Shown here piece after piece: positions 12,168 to 20,889 of a stretch of 64,000 nucleotides of DNA (position 1 is its first letter; every line of letters starts with the position of its first letter). Under the pieces are notes generated by a model. That model saw nothing but the letters and a program-made list of their open reading frames with translations, made no database searches and was not told the DNA's origin. The translations under genes and the position numbers were made by a program. Origin of the DNA: Prunus persica (taxonomy: Eukaryota; Streptophyta; Magnoliopsida; Rosales; Rosaceae); contig NC_034009.1 of NCBI RefSeq assembly GCF_000346465.2, forward strand, positions 26,415,643 through 26,479,642, given 5' to 3'.

Positions 12168-12574
12168 TATTGGTTGAAGATGACAAATGGTACATGAGAA
12201 GGTTTTGGGAATGTCCATTCTCAAACTAATGTAAATACACAATAGAGACGTACGGGTCCTTATCGAATTCTACCGCTAACTCCTTCATGACATTTACATG
12301 TTTGATAACCAAACTGCATTGAATTGGAATTTTAAGACTGCATATGTGAATTGGGATTTGAAGATGGCTTTTTAAGTGTATTACATCATTGCGCTGCAAT
12401 ATGTCATTGTTGATGCAAGCCACCATTAATCGCAATGTGTTGCATCATAATAGGTGTCTAAACATGCGAAAGGTTTTCCGCAGCTCGGTAGCATACAAGT
12501 AGAAACAAAGACAATATACACAAAATGAACAACAATTCACAAACGCACCGACAAGCAATACACACACAACAGAC

Positions 12575-12710
12575 AAACAATATACACACAATTGGCCTGC
12601 CATATACAGAGAATAGACATGCAATATACACACAGTAGACATGCAATATACACACAATAGACATGCAATATACACACAATACTCCCTTAACACACACAAT
12701 AGACATGCCC
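12575..12710. repeat. minisatellite, about 22-bp unit (AGACATGCAATATACACACA)
   Basis: The unit AGACATGCAATATACACACA plus two bases recurs about five times with small changes, within a CA-rich stretch (12500-12720) downstream of the Ulp1-like gene. Long minus-strand frames here are repeat-driven (LCVYCMSTVCI-type) and are not genes. Confidence 0.8.
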
Positions 12711-13089
12711 TTGCCCACAATAATGATGCAATATACTTCAGTCCCCAAGTACACCAACCATAGGGAAGTCGTATTCAATAGGATATTAAACTTAACAGTT
12801 GTTCTTCCTACTAAAAGAAAGAATAAGGTCCGTTTCCCCCCTTCATTCTTACTTGAGTGATACTTGTGGCCCCAATAAACATCCAATTTTGGAGCAATGA
12901 TATTCCATATACATGCAGCAAACTATCAATAAACCTTTAATAAACCTTCAATACACATTCATTATCGTTTCTATAACATGCGAAATACATGCAGTTACAA
13001 AATATTACAAAATGGGTTTAGGGTCTCATTGGTGGTGCCTGCAACATGTCTTGTGCGGGAGAACTTTCACAATCTTTTAAACCGTGCAG

Positions 13090-13486
13090 TTAAATGATCA
13101 TTATAAGAACAAATAAAATGACAATTGATAGAACTAATAAAACTAATACCAAGTCCTTAATGGACTTCAGCATGTTCAGCACTCTAGCATCATACGTGTC
13201 ATCTTGATGTTCTGCTTCAGCGGAGGTTACATCAACCCATTCGAATCCATTGCAACTGGTGGCTCCCTAATTGCAGGCATCATATATGGAATATAATTCT
13301 GTCAGAGTTAGACATAGGTTTTTTTTCACCCACATACATAGTCTTTAAATTAAAACTTACATAGGAGGTTAGACACTTCCAGAATGGCTTCCCTCGATTT
13401 TTTTCAGATTTTGAAACCCGAAGCACCATTGTAGCTCCACAATACTGACACCTCTTTGTTTGAGCGGGAGATGAAGACGAAGACAT
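13090..13486 (-). CDS. GRF-type zinc-finger microprotein with C-terminal membrane helix (2 exons, 100 aa)
   Basis: Exon 1 (13361-13486) encodes MSSSSSPAQTKRCQYCGATM and then a basic segment ending NRGKPFWKC. Exon 2 (13090-13266) begins GATSCNGFEWVDV and ends with about 20 hydrophobic residues (LVLVLLVLSIVILFVLIMII) before the stop. The spacing C-x2-C, NxGKPFWKC, C-x2-FEW is the GRF zinc finger, a nucleic-acid-binding motif. Splice sites are TAT|GTAAG and CAATTAG|GG. Small GRF-finger proteins with a coiled coil or membrane tail are common in plant genomes, often in transposon context. Here it sits inside the MULE, on the opposite strand to the Ulp1-like gene. Its role is unknown; tethering a nucleic acid or the transposition complex to a membrane is speculation. 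Confidence 0.72.
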
Positions 13487-14151
13487 GTTGAATCTTCTCA
13501 GTTGTACCTCTTCTCACTCAGATCTTCTCACTGAAACCTCTTCGGACCCATACCTTCTCACTCATAGTTGTCATTCATACCCCTTCACTCATAACCTTAA
13601 ACTTGTCACTCAGCTCTCTCTCATCTCTACCCAAATGGAGTTATATTTCTTTTTTTGGGATCATTTGGTGGGTTGGTCACGATGTCGACACCTGTACCGT
13701 CAGCATTGTGACATCTTTTAGCCCGAAAAGCAATATAAACTACTTCACTACCAAATATATTTTCTGAATAATGACGGGACACTGCTTCAATTTTATGAAT
13801 TTATTTATATTTCATTAAGGCAACTAGTTGGATAAGAATCCGTCATTATTGGTTCCATTTTAATAACATTACTAGGGGTAGTTGGGTGTGGGAAAATGAA
13901 AAAGTATATGATGGGACCTTCTGTCACTAGTCAGTAATTCATCACATTTGTATCAATGAATTTGATAGTGGGATAAACCGAAAAATGGCTATGCAAATAG
14001 CCATTTAATTAACTTTTTGACTGTCTGACTCTGTATGCACCGTTATGACGTTTTCCCTTCTTTTGTCTTAAGTTTTAATTCACTTGGGTTCAGTTTCTTT
14101 CAAAATGGTCAACTTGGAAAAACCCCAACTGGAAACACCTTTTCAAAACAC

Positions 14152-14158
14152 TATAAAC
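14152..14158 (+). promoter_or_regulatory. TATA-like box of the MULE F-box-like gene
   Basis: CTATAAAC lies about 90 bp before the ATG at 14245, after an otherwise non-coding stretch. It supports 14245 as the start rather than the longer open frame from 14035. Confidence 0.45.
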
Positions 14159-14244
14159 AGAGGCTAAAACAAAACGTGTACCCCAAATATTATCATTTAT
14201 CCCCTCTGCCACTCATCAAATCGTTCCATTCCAAAAACTTTTCA

Positions 14245-14994
14245 ATGAATTCGAAACACTTCACTACCGTCGGAGGAAAGAGAAGGAAGCATCTCCATTT
14301 CGATATGCCCGAAGCCTTCATCCCGGAGTCCGCTTGGTTTCAAGTGATGTTATACGTGGCAACCGAATCATCGGAAGATCTCTTCCGTATGGCATCTGTG
14401 TGCTGATTGTTCCAAACTTTGGCAAACAGTCCACAAGTGTGGAACACCATTTCAATGGCAAAGTACCCAGACCATCCTATCTGGTACCGTGCCAGACCCG
14501 CGGTCCAGCATTTCTTGCAACAATGCAGGGCTTGCGATAACCCTGAGTCCATATTTAGAGAAGCATTCGAAGGTTTTTTCACGGACGGTAAGGTGGAAGC
14601 GTTGTATGGGATGCGCATTGCAGCCACGGCAGGCCATATGGAAGCGGCATATGTAGTTGGACTACTTGGTATGTCCGGAATTGGTCAGTCAAAAGAGGAT
14701 GCATTACAATTCTTGTGTTCTTTGAATCAACGTAACAACATTGATATGAAAGGAACCAGGGATGCTTTGACAGGAAGAATTCGCCGAGCATTTGTTGCAA
14801 GACATATCGTAGATATGTTTGACTACGGGAAGATTAAGTTCAATCGGTGCAGCGCTTGTAACAACAATGAATGGTATTTTGTTATTCCAGGCTGGCCTAG
14901 TGAAGACAAGATCAATCCTGCGTTGTGGACTTGTTGCAATCGATGCAAATGGCACCGTGAGTGTATTTTTTGGTGCAAACTGATGCGTGAGTAA
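14245..14994 (+). pseudogene. F-box-like gene (At2g35280/At1g67623 type) inside the MULE, one in-frame TGA
   Basis: From ATG 14245 one frame runs to 14994, interrupted only by TGA at 14404-14406. Before it an F-box-like segment reads IPESAWFQVMLYVATESSED followed by LFRMASVC; after it LFQTLANSPQVWNTISMAKY continues the same fold. Next come Sel1/TPR-like helices (DGKVEALYGMRIAATAGHME, AAYVVGLLGMSG) and a Cys-rich tail (CSACNN, TCCNRCKWHRECIFWC). This order matches the plant family annotated as F-box protein At1g67623/At2g35280-like, substrate adaptors of SCF ubiquitin ligases. The stop replaces the residue after VC in the F-box; a single change from CGA or AGA would suffice. Without it the protein would have 249 residues. 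It may be captured host sequence or a resident MULE gene. Confidence 0.72.
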
Positions 14995-15725
14995 GTTGTG
15001 CGAGGGAATCACGTATTTTTGCATTAGTTTTAGTACGAATTTACGGTGTTGATGCATTGTGGACTTGCTTCTCTTCACTTCTAGGTTGGCTGGCTACGTA
15101 ATACAAATGTTTTGTTTAAATGTTGTTCAAATGTTGGTATTTTGTCATAAACCGTTTTATATATAAATGTATAATATTTATTATATAGCGGAATTATTAC
15201 TTACATCATAGACGGCTAGGAATGACATTTTACTGACACAGATATTTTGCTCACCGACCCCAATCTTCATATTTGGTAAACGAAAAGTCATGCATGGAGT
15301 AAATAGGTGTCTTTTCACCAGTGCTTGGGAATGACATTTTCCCACTTAGCATATCCGAAAGGATTTGGTTCCACGTTTCTTAACCTAGGGGGTTGACCAG
15401 TGAATGACGTAGACTATTTTTTTTGTGTGGAAGGAGTACAATGGATGACTTGTATATTTCCATATTATGTTTCAAAACATCCCTTGAACCTAAAAAATAT
15501 AAAAATGAAAAAATTGAAGAACAGAGAAACCGATGACCACTACAAATGGCCTATTCGCATGGAAAATAAAATTGTTTTCAACAAGTTGGACTAAATATAA
15601 TTAACAAATGGACAGCCTAAAAAGTAATATCATAATAATTATAATAATTGTGGATAAATAATAATAAAATACTAATGTAGCATAACCATTAAACAGGGAA
15701 TGCAGTAAGAAGATGAAATCGCAAT

Positions 15726-17045
15726 AAGTTCGTAGAAATTTTCGGATCGTTTTTCTAATTTTTGTGTATTTAGTTATGAATTTTCAAAGAAAAAAGGTAA
15801 TAAAATAATAATTTAGGGTAAAATGGGAGGATGTGGCCATGTTCGGTAACGTACACTTGTGCAAGTAGTCAAAAGTGATGGGCTGAGATCGCGCCAGGTG
15901 TCATATTCTTGTTAATTTTGGATTCTTTTGTTAAAAAATGTTTGAAACTAGGTAATAAATAGTAGGAAAATCATAAAAATGGCCCAAAAATTACTCCGGC
16001 CTCGTTTTGAGGTCCTAAAACTAGGAGAACCTATAAATCATTCGTCTCGCAATGAAATAATCCAAATTTTTTTACATAACTCACTTTCCTCTTAACCCTA
16101 AGTATTGATGTTTGTTAACTTCAAGTTGAATAACCTACTTCAACAAGCATCTCCCGTTAATGTTGGGAATTAATTTTACAAATGCGTAACAATGAATCGG
16201 AGATTTCAGCAACGGAGATGGAGTGTCAATGAGTTCGTAGCAATTTTCGGAAATAATTTTGAATTTTTCTGTATTTAGTTATGAATTTTCCAAGAAAAAA
16301 GGTAATAAAATAATCATTTAGGGTCAAATGGGAGGATGTGGCCATGTTGACTGACGTACACTTGTGCAAGTAGTGAAAAGTGACGGGCTGAGATCGCGCC
16401 AGGTGTCATCTTCTTTTAAATTTTTGATTCTTTTGTTAAAAATTCTTTGAAACAAGGTAAAAAATAGTAGGAAAATCCTAAAAATGCCCCCAAAATTACT
16501 CCGGCCTACTTGTGACGTCATAAAACTAGGAGAACCTATAAATCATTTGTCTCGCAATGAAATAATCTAAATTGCAAATACATAACTCACTTTCCTCTTA
16601 ACCCTAAGTATTGATGTTTGTTAACTTCAAGTTGAATAACCTACTTCAACAAGCATCTCCCGTTAATGTTGGGAATTAATTTTACAAATGCGTAACAATG
16701 AATCGGATAATTCAGCAACGGAGATGGAGTGTCAATGAGTTCGTAGCAATTTTCGGATAATTTTTTTATTTTGTGTGTAATTAGTTCTGATTTTTGTAAG
16801 GAAAAGTAATAAAATAATAATTTAGGGTAAAATGGGAGGGTGTGGCCATGTTGACTGACGTACACTTGTGCAAGTAGTCATCAGTGACGGGCTCAGATCG
16901 CGCCAGGTGTCCTCTTGCTATTATTTTGGCTTTTTTAGTGCAACAATCTGTGGACATAGGTAATAAATTCTACGAAAATCCAAAACATGCCCGGAAAATG
17001 AGAAAATGAAAATTATTTGTACATAACTCAGTTTCCTCTTAACCC
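15726..17045. repeat. tandem array with a 505-506 bp unit, about 2.6 copies, inside the MULE
   Basis: Units start at 15726, 16231 and 16737 (AGTTCGTAG then CAATTTTCGG). Each has GATCGCGCCAGGTGTC and GGGAGGATGTGGCCATGTT; the first two also share AACCTACTTCAACAAGCATC. The third is shorter and more diverged. No frame is conserved. The size suggests a satellite-like or regulatory repeat private to the element. Confidence 0.85.
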
Positions 17046-17190
17046 AAATTCACGTTAACACGTATATTTCGGATAATATTCGAAATCTAATTTCTAATAA
17101 TACAAAATTTAGTTTCACTATATACAATAATATGTTTTGTTATAATAATGTACATAAATAATAATTGCACATGCTTTGAAGCCATCATTG

Positions 17191-17355
17191 CAACTACGCC
17201 TAGAGCTTTCAAGACGTCAGTTCGTATTCAATAAGTTGTCCACATGCAACTGCACCTAGAGTTTTCAACACGTCAGAGGTATTCAATAAGTTGTCCACAT
17301 GCAACTGCACCTAGAGTTATTAACACGTCACAGGTATTCAATAAGTTGTCCATAT
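17191..17355. repeat. tandem array with a 55-bp unit, three copies
   Basis: CAACTGCACCTAGAG, ACACGTCA and ATTCAATAAGTTGTCCACAT recur at 17191, 17247 and 17302, spaced 55-56 bp. Non-coding. Confidence 0.85.
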
Positions 17356-17955
17356 GACGCCGCATTGGGAATCAGTAATATATTTTCAATCATGTCCAAT
17401 CACATAAATAATGCCCTACTTTTTCTCAATAACCTCACACAAGTGAAGCAATTTTAAAACCCTTAGTGAATATTTGTCCTAGTCTATATGAGTGATTATA
17501 TAATCAGTTGCATAATATTTTTTTCACAGTATATGTTAACTTTGAGAGGGATTCCACAAACATAAAATATAAAGAAAGCAAGAAATAGTAGGAAATGAAC
17601 CAGTACAAAAAAACAATATATAAAGTGTACATAATAATTCCATAACCTTGTCACAAACGCACTCACAAAAGCTTTTCCATAAATCTTGTCCTAACATATA
17701 ATAAATAAAGGCAACATTGCATATGATGCAACCATGTCCAAATCTGATACGTGATCAAAAACAAATGGACATGGCAGCAACATATGACTGAAGTAGATGG
17801 GCTCTTTGCATCTTCTGTTTTCGTAATTAAAGACATCAAAATATTAAGGTTTAAATCTTCCATAGTAGTTAGCATCAAAATAGCTTTGAAGCAGAGTGTA
17901 ACGAAAATTCCAATTCCACTTAGTTGCCTCTGCTCAAACACGAGAACCAAAATGG

Positions 17956-18441
17956 TTACTTCCCTTGCTGAGTATATTTGGTGACGTCGGAAACGGTAAT
18001 AGATGACCAATCAAACCCGGGTACGACGAGTTTTGCATAGGATCGGAAGTAGTCGAATCCAGCTTGCATCACACGCTTCTTTGACTCCACTGCATTAGAT
18101 GAGTTCTTGTATTTTTGAACAGCTACACTCCGAAGTCGTTTGTGTCTACGCTTCATGCGTTGCAACTTCGCCCTATCCAGATTGGCCTGCCTTTTGTCAT
18201 CTTCAATTTGGCCTTCCACAAATTCCAAACGTGCCCTTGCCCTTTGGATTTCATCACCAAGTTGAAGATGCCTCTCCTTCCAAAAAGCAACAACTCTTTC
18301 AGACTCAAAACTTCCAACAAAATGGTCATTCTGTCTAGGAATGTGACATTGCTTGTCTGGTGACTCACTTGCGTGTCGAAGGCGGTCTTTGTTTGGAGGG
18401 GTGTTTATTATGCTCACATCAAACTTGGTTAGTAAATCCAT
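17956..18441 (-). CDS. MULE-borne coiled-coil protein, left member of a divergent pair (161 aa)
   Basis: I do not recognise a named family. The frame is open from 18597, but a TATA-like TATAAAA (18531-18537, minus strand) and an E2F-type site lie inside the first 50 codons, so I place the start at MDLLTKFDVSIINTPP (18441). The protein has a polar N-terminus, a long basic coiled coil (FWKERHLQLGDEIQRARARL, KLQRMKRRHKRLRS) and a C-terminal motif GFDYFRSYAKLVVPGFDW. The plus-strand neighbour ends with a related motif (GFDKFRAFAATTHTSYDW), so the two are paralogues fired outward from one intergenic region. The coiled coil plus GF...F...DW tail loosely resembles Gag-like proteins of plant retroelements. 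A structural or DNA-bridging role is only a guess. Confidence 0.65.
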   Translation of the reverse strand: MDLLTKFDVSIINTPPNKDRLRHASESPDKQCHIPRQNDHFVGSFESERVVAFWKERHLQLGDEIQRARARLEFVEGQIEDDKRQANLDRAKLQRMKRRHKRLRSVAVQKYKNSSNAVESKKRVMQAGFDYFRSYAKLVVPGFDWSSITVSDVTKYTQQGK

Positions 18442-18530
18442 TCTTTGGGGGGAATGAGTTTGTTTGCTTGAGAGAGTATCGGTAGATGGAGACAGATTCG
18501 GTGGAGGAGTGAGTTTTGTGTGGAAGGAGA

Positions 18531-18537
18531 TTTTATA
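18531..18537 (-). promoter_or_regulatory. TATA-like box for the minus-strand coiled-coil gene
   Basis: TATAAAA on the minus strand, about 90 bp upstream of ATG 18441 and about 33 bp downstream of the E2F-type site, in the order expected for a core promoter. Confidence 0.5.
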
Positions 18538-18569
18538 TGAAAGGGGTGATAGTAATACCAAGAAAAGGG

Positions 18570-18580
18570 TTCCCGCCAAA
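18570..18580 (-). promoter_or_regulatory. E2F-type site (TTTGGCGGGAA) upstream of the minus-strand coiled-coil gene
   Basis: Minus-strand TTTGGCGGGAA matches the plant E2F consensus (TTTSGCGSGAA type) that drives S-phase genes. The same 11-mer sits in the facing promoter at 18772-18782. Binding is inferred. Confidence 0.55.
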
Positions 18581-18771
18581 AAATATTTGGTTGACAAAGT
18601 AGAAATTATTTGTTGGTCTGATACAATCTAAGTTTAATCCTAACTAGTTTGGTTTAGTTAACTAAGTACATGTCACTTCCATTGACTTTCTTTCAACCAC
18701 TATCAGTGGTGTAAGGAGAGTGTGAGGTTGACATGCTTGAAAAGCAAAAGCTGACACCTATTTTTAAAAAA

Positions 18772-18782
18772 TTCCCGCCAAA
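18772..18782 (-). promoter_or_regulatory. E2F-type site (TTTGGCGGGAA) upstream of the plus-strand coiled-coil gene
   Basis: Identical 11-mer to 18570-18580, about 45 bp before TATAAA at 18825-18830. Both sites are followed on the plus strand by an AT stretch and TTGAC. I noticed no other copies in the MULE. Confidence 0.55.
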
Positions 18783-18824
18783 AAGTACATATGTTGACTA
18801 CACACAAGCTTTGGTATGTTGGTC

Positions 18825-18830
18825 TATAAA
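18825..18830 (+). promoter_or_regulatory. TATA-like box for the plus-strand coiled-coil gene
   Basis: TATAAA lies 32 bp before ATG 18862 and 74 bp before ATG 18904. With a start site about 30 bp downstream, ATG 18904 may be the true start. Confidence 0.5.
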
Positions 18831-18861
18831 CCTATGTTCCCTTTCTCAAACGAAATTGCAT

Positions 18862-19510
18862 ATGCAATCCTCATCCTCCCAAAACAAAGAGGATTATTCA
18901 AGCATGTCAACCTCTTCAGGCGCCAACAACACAATCGAAGATGACAAATTGGAGTCGCAGGTTCAATTTCCACATTGTACTCGCCGACCCCTTCGTTTTT
19001 CAACATCATTTGGGAGTGAGGGGGACTCTGATGATCCATTAGAGGCAATACATGCAGTCAGTGGCAAGCTGGATTATAATTCCAGACTGATCAATTCATG
19101 GCACGAGAAATGTGTTGAAGACGAGGCAATTTTGGCTGATCTTAACATTAGAGTGAACAAAGCGTTCTCCCAAAAGAACAAGTACTTGAAGCTGAGTCAT
19201 AAAAGGAAGCTGAAAGCTGAGTCATAAAAGGAAGCTGAAAGCTGAGGAGTTGGATACAGTAATGAATGATGAAATGAAAGGTTGTTTGATGAACCATATG
19301 CGATGCGAAGAGCACCATAGTGAACTGGAGTTGGCATTCAACGAAGGATTCGACAAATTCCGAGCATTTGCGGCAACTACTCATACAAGTTATGATTGGA
19401 ACTATGTGTCCCCTGATGCTGTGAGAGAGATACTAGACGATGGGGGTGACATGAATGAGCATAAGCACGTCAAAGCTGTTCGGAAGAAGCCGACCGATAC
19501 GACTAAGTGA
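18862..19510 (+). pseudogene. MULE-borne coiled-coil gene, right member of the divergent pair, broken by a 25-bp duplication
   Basis: The frame from ATG 18862 (MQSSSSQNKEDYSS) stops at 19227 inside the second copy of a 25-bp tandem duplication (19191-19240). Reading resumes in another frame from about 19241 to a stop at 19508-19510. Removing one 25-bp unit joins the two parts into about 207 codons, so this is one gene with a recent lesion. It has an acidic Ser-rich N-terminus, a central helical part (DEAILADLNIRVNKAFSQKN) and the C-terminal motif EGFDKFRAFAATTHTSYDW shared with its minus-strand paralogue. The tail (MNEHKHVKAVRKKPTDTTK) recurs in a decayed copy at 19935-20042. Function unknown. 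Confidence 0.68.
19191..19240 (+). repeat. 25-bp tandem duplication causing a frameshift
   Basis: Two perfect copies of GCTGAGTCATAAAAGGAAGC plus TGAAA, followed by GCTGAGGAG. Since 25 is not divisible by three, it shifts the frame and exposes the TAA at 19225. Confidence 0.95.
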
Positions 19511-19934
19511 TTGCGGCTACCGCTGTTCAGTTGGTTGAGGGTGACCGTGGTATTGCACATATACTCCCTTAATGTCATTATCTAATTTAAAATAACACAA
19601 ATATCAGTTTCATTTGCTTCATATATAATTATTGGGACTATGTATTGCAAGTCATCATGTGTTATAATGTCTAACATTATATTTTGCAAATATGGAAATA
19701 TTATTCAATAAAAAGTCAATATCACAGCAATGCGGGAATCAGTAAATACTCCTTATCATGTCCATTTACATTAAAGAGCTGGCGTACTAATGTGTTAAAA
19801 AAAAAACTGACACGTGAGTCAAAAGTAACATAACATGTGCTATACATTGTTTAGTGAATGGTTTTTGGTTTATTTATATATAATAAAATTTCAAATATTG
19901 CTGAAGATTTATTTCGTCTATATTACTAGGGATA

Positions 19935-20042
19935 TGAGTGGCCATAAGCATGTGACACCTGCTAAGAAGAAGCTGACCAGTACGACCGAGTGATTGTGGC
20001 TACCGTTGTTCAGTTGGTTGGGGAGATCGTGGTATTGCTAAG
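19935..20042 (+). pseudogene. decayed duplicate of the 3' end of the coiled-coil gene
   Basis: GGCCATAAGCATGTGACACC, then AAGAAGAAGCTGACCAGTACGAC and GTTCAGTTGGTTGGGGA, parallels 19455-19555 (coding tail, TGA and 3' flank) with many substitutions. Only the last 25 or so codons and the flank survive. Confidence 0.75.
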
Positions 20043-20889
20043 AGGGAGCACATAATATGTTTTGCAATCAAATGTTCTTTTGTGTGTGGAATTATGAGTA
20101 TTTATGTAAGTTAGTGTACCCTTTAATATTTTTCACCTAAGTATCGAAATGCAGTTTTTGAATGTTATGTTTTTTTTTTAGCTGCAATGTTATTTTTCTT
20201 TTTTACACGCTGCTTTCTATTTGCTCTTTTCCAACCAAGTGCTTCAAGTATCCTTCAGTTACAAAAGTGTACAAAATCGTGCCCCTAATAACCATTCGGA
20301 AAAAGTGGCTACTGCTGGAAATGATTACTGGTAATGGAAACAACAGCTGGCTGCTGGAAATGCTGCATTAGCCTGAGGATTTCAAAAATGAATCTCTGTT
20401 AAAACATAATTCACCCTAAACTGCCCATTTTACAGGGTAAAAGTCATTGCTTCTTCACATAACTACAAATTTCATACTTGATCAACTTCGCCCTATGAAA
20501 ATTTATAAATAGGGAGAAGACGTAAAAGTAACATGTCTCCAAATTTCATGGAAGAATAAAAGCAAGCAAATTTTCATTTCAATTACCAGTGGACATAGTA
20601 AGAGCTCATCGGTGGACATGAACAAAAACACAATAATATTCAAAAACTGAATCTATAAAACTTCACCTGATCATTAATCTTCATAACAACCACATTTCGT
20701 CTAATACAAATATAAATCATTCAATTGGTCCGTGCATCCTATCAAAATCGTCGAATAATGGGTCACTACGATGTATTGGAGTTGATTCGTCATTGTTCGA
20801 CGGTGATGTCCTGCATAAACATCAAACACAAGCACATAAAAATTTTACCTATTCAAATTTTAGATTTTATTACAAATAGTGTTAGCATC
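20043..20889. other. non-coding part of the MULE between cargo and transposase
   Basis: No plausible frame, repeat or RNA gene seen. It includes the 3' flank of the transposase gene. Confidence 0.5.

Noticed and set aside
12445..12886. Long minus-strand frames rich in Cys, Val and Tyr
   Set aside because: They are translations of the 22-bp minisatellite and CA-rich repeats.
18441..18597. Longer N-terminus (52 residues) of the minus-strand coiled-coil protein, resembling a signal anchor
   Set aside because: It would place the TATA-like box and E2F-type site inside the coding region; ATG 18441 fits the promoter better.
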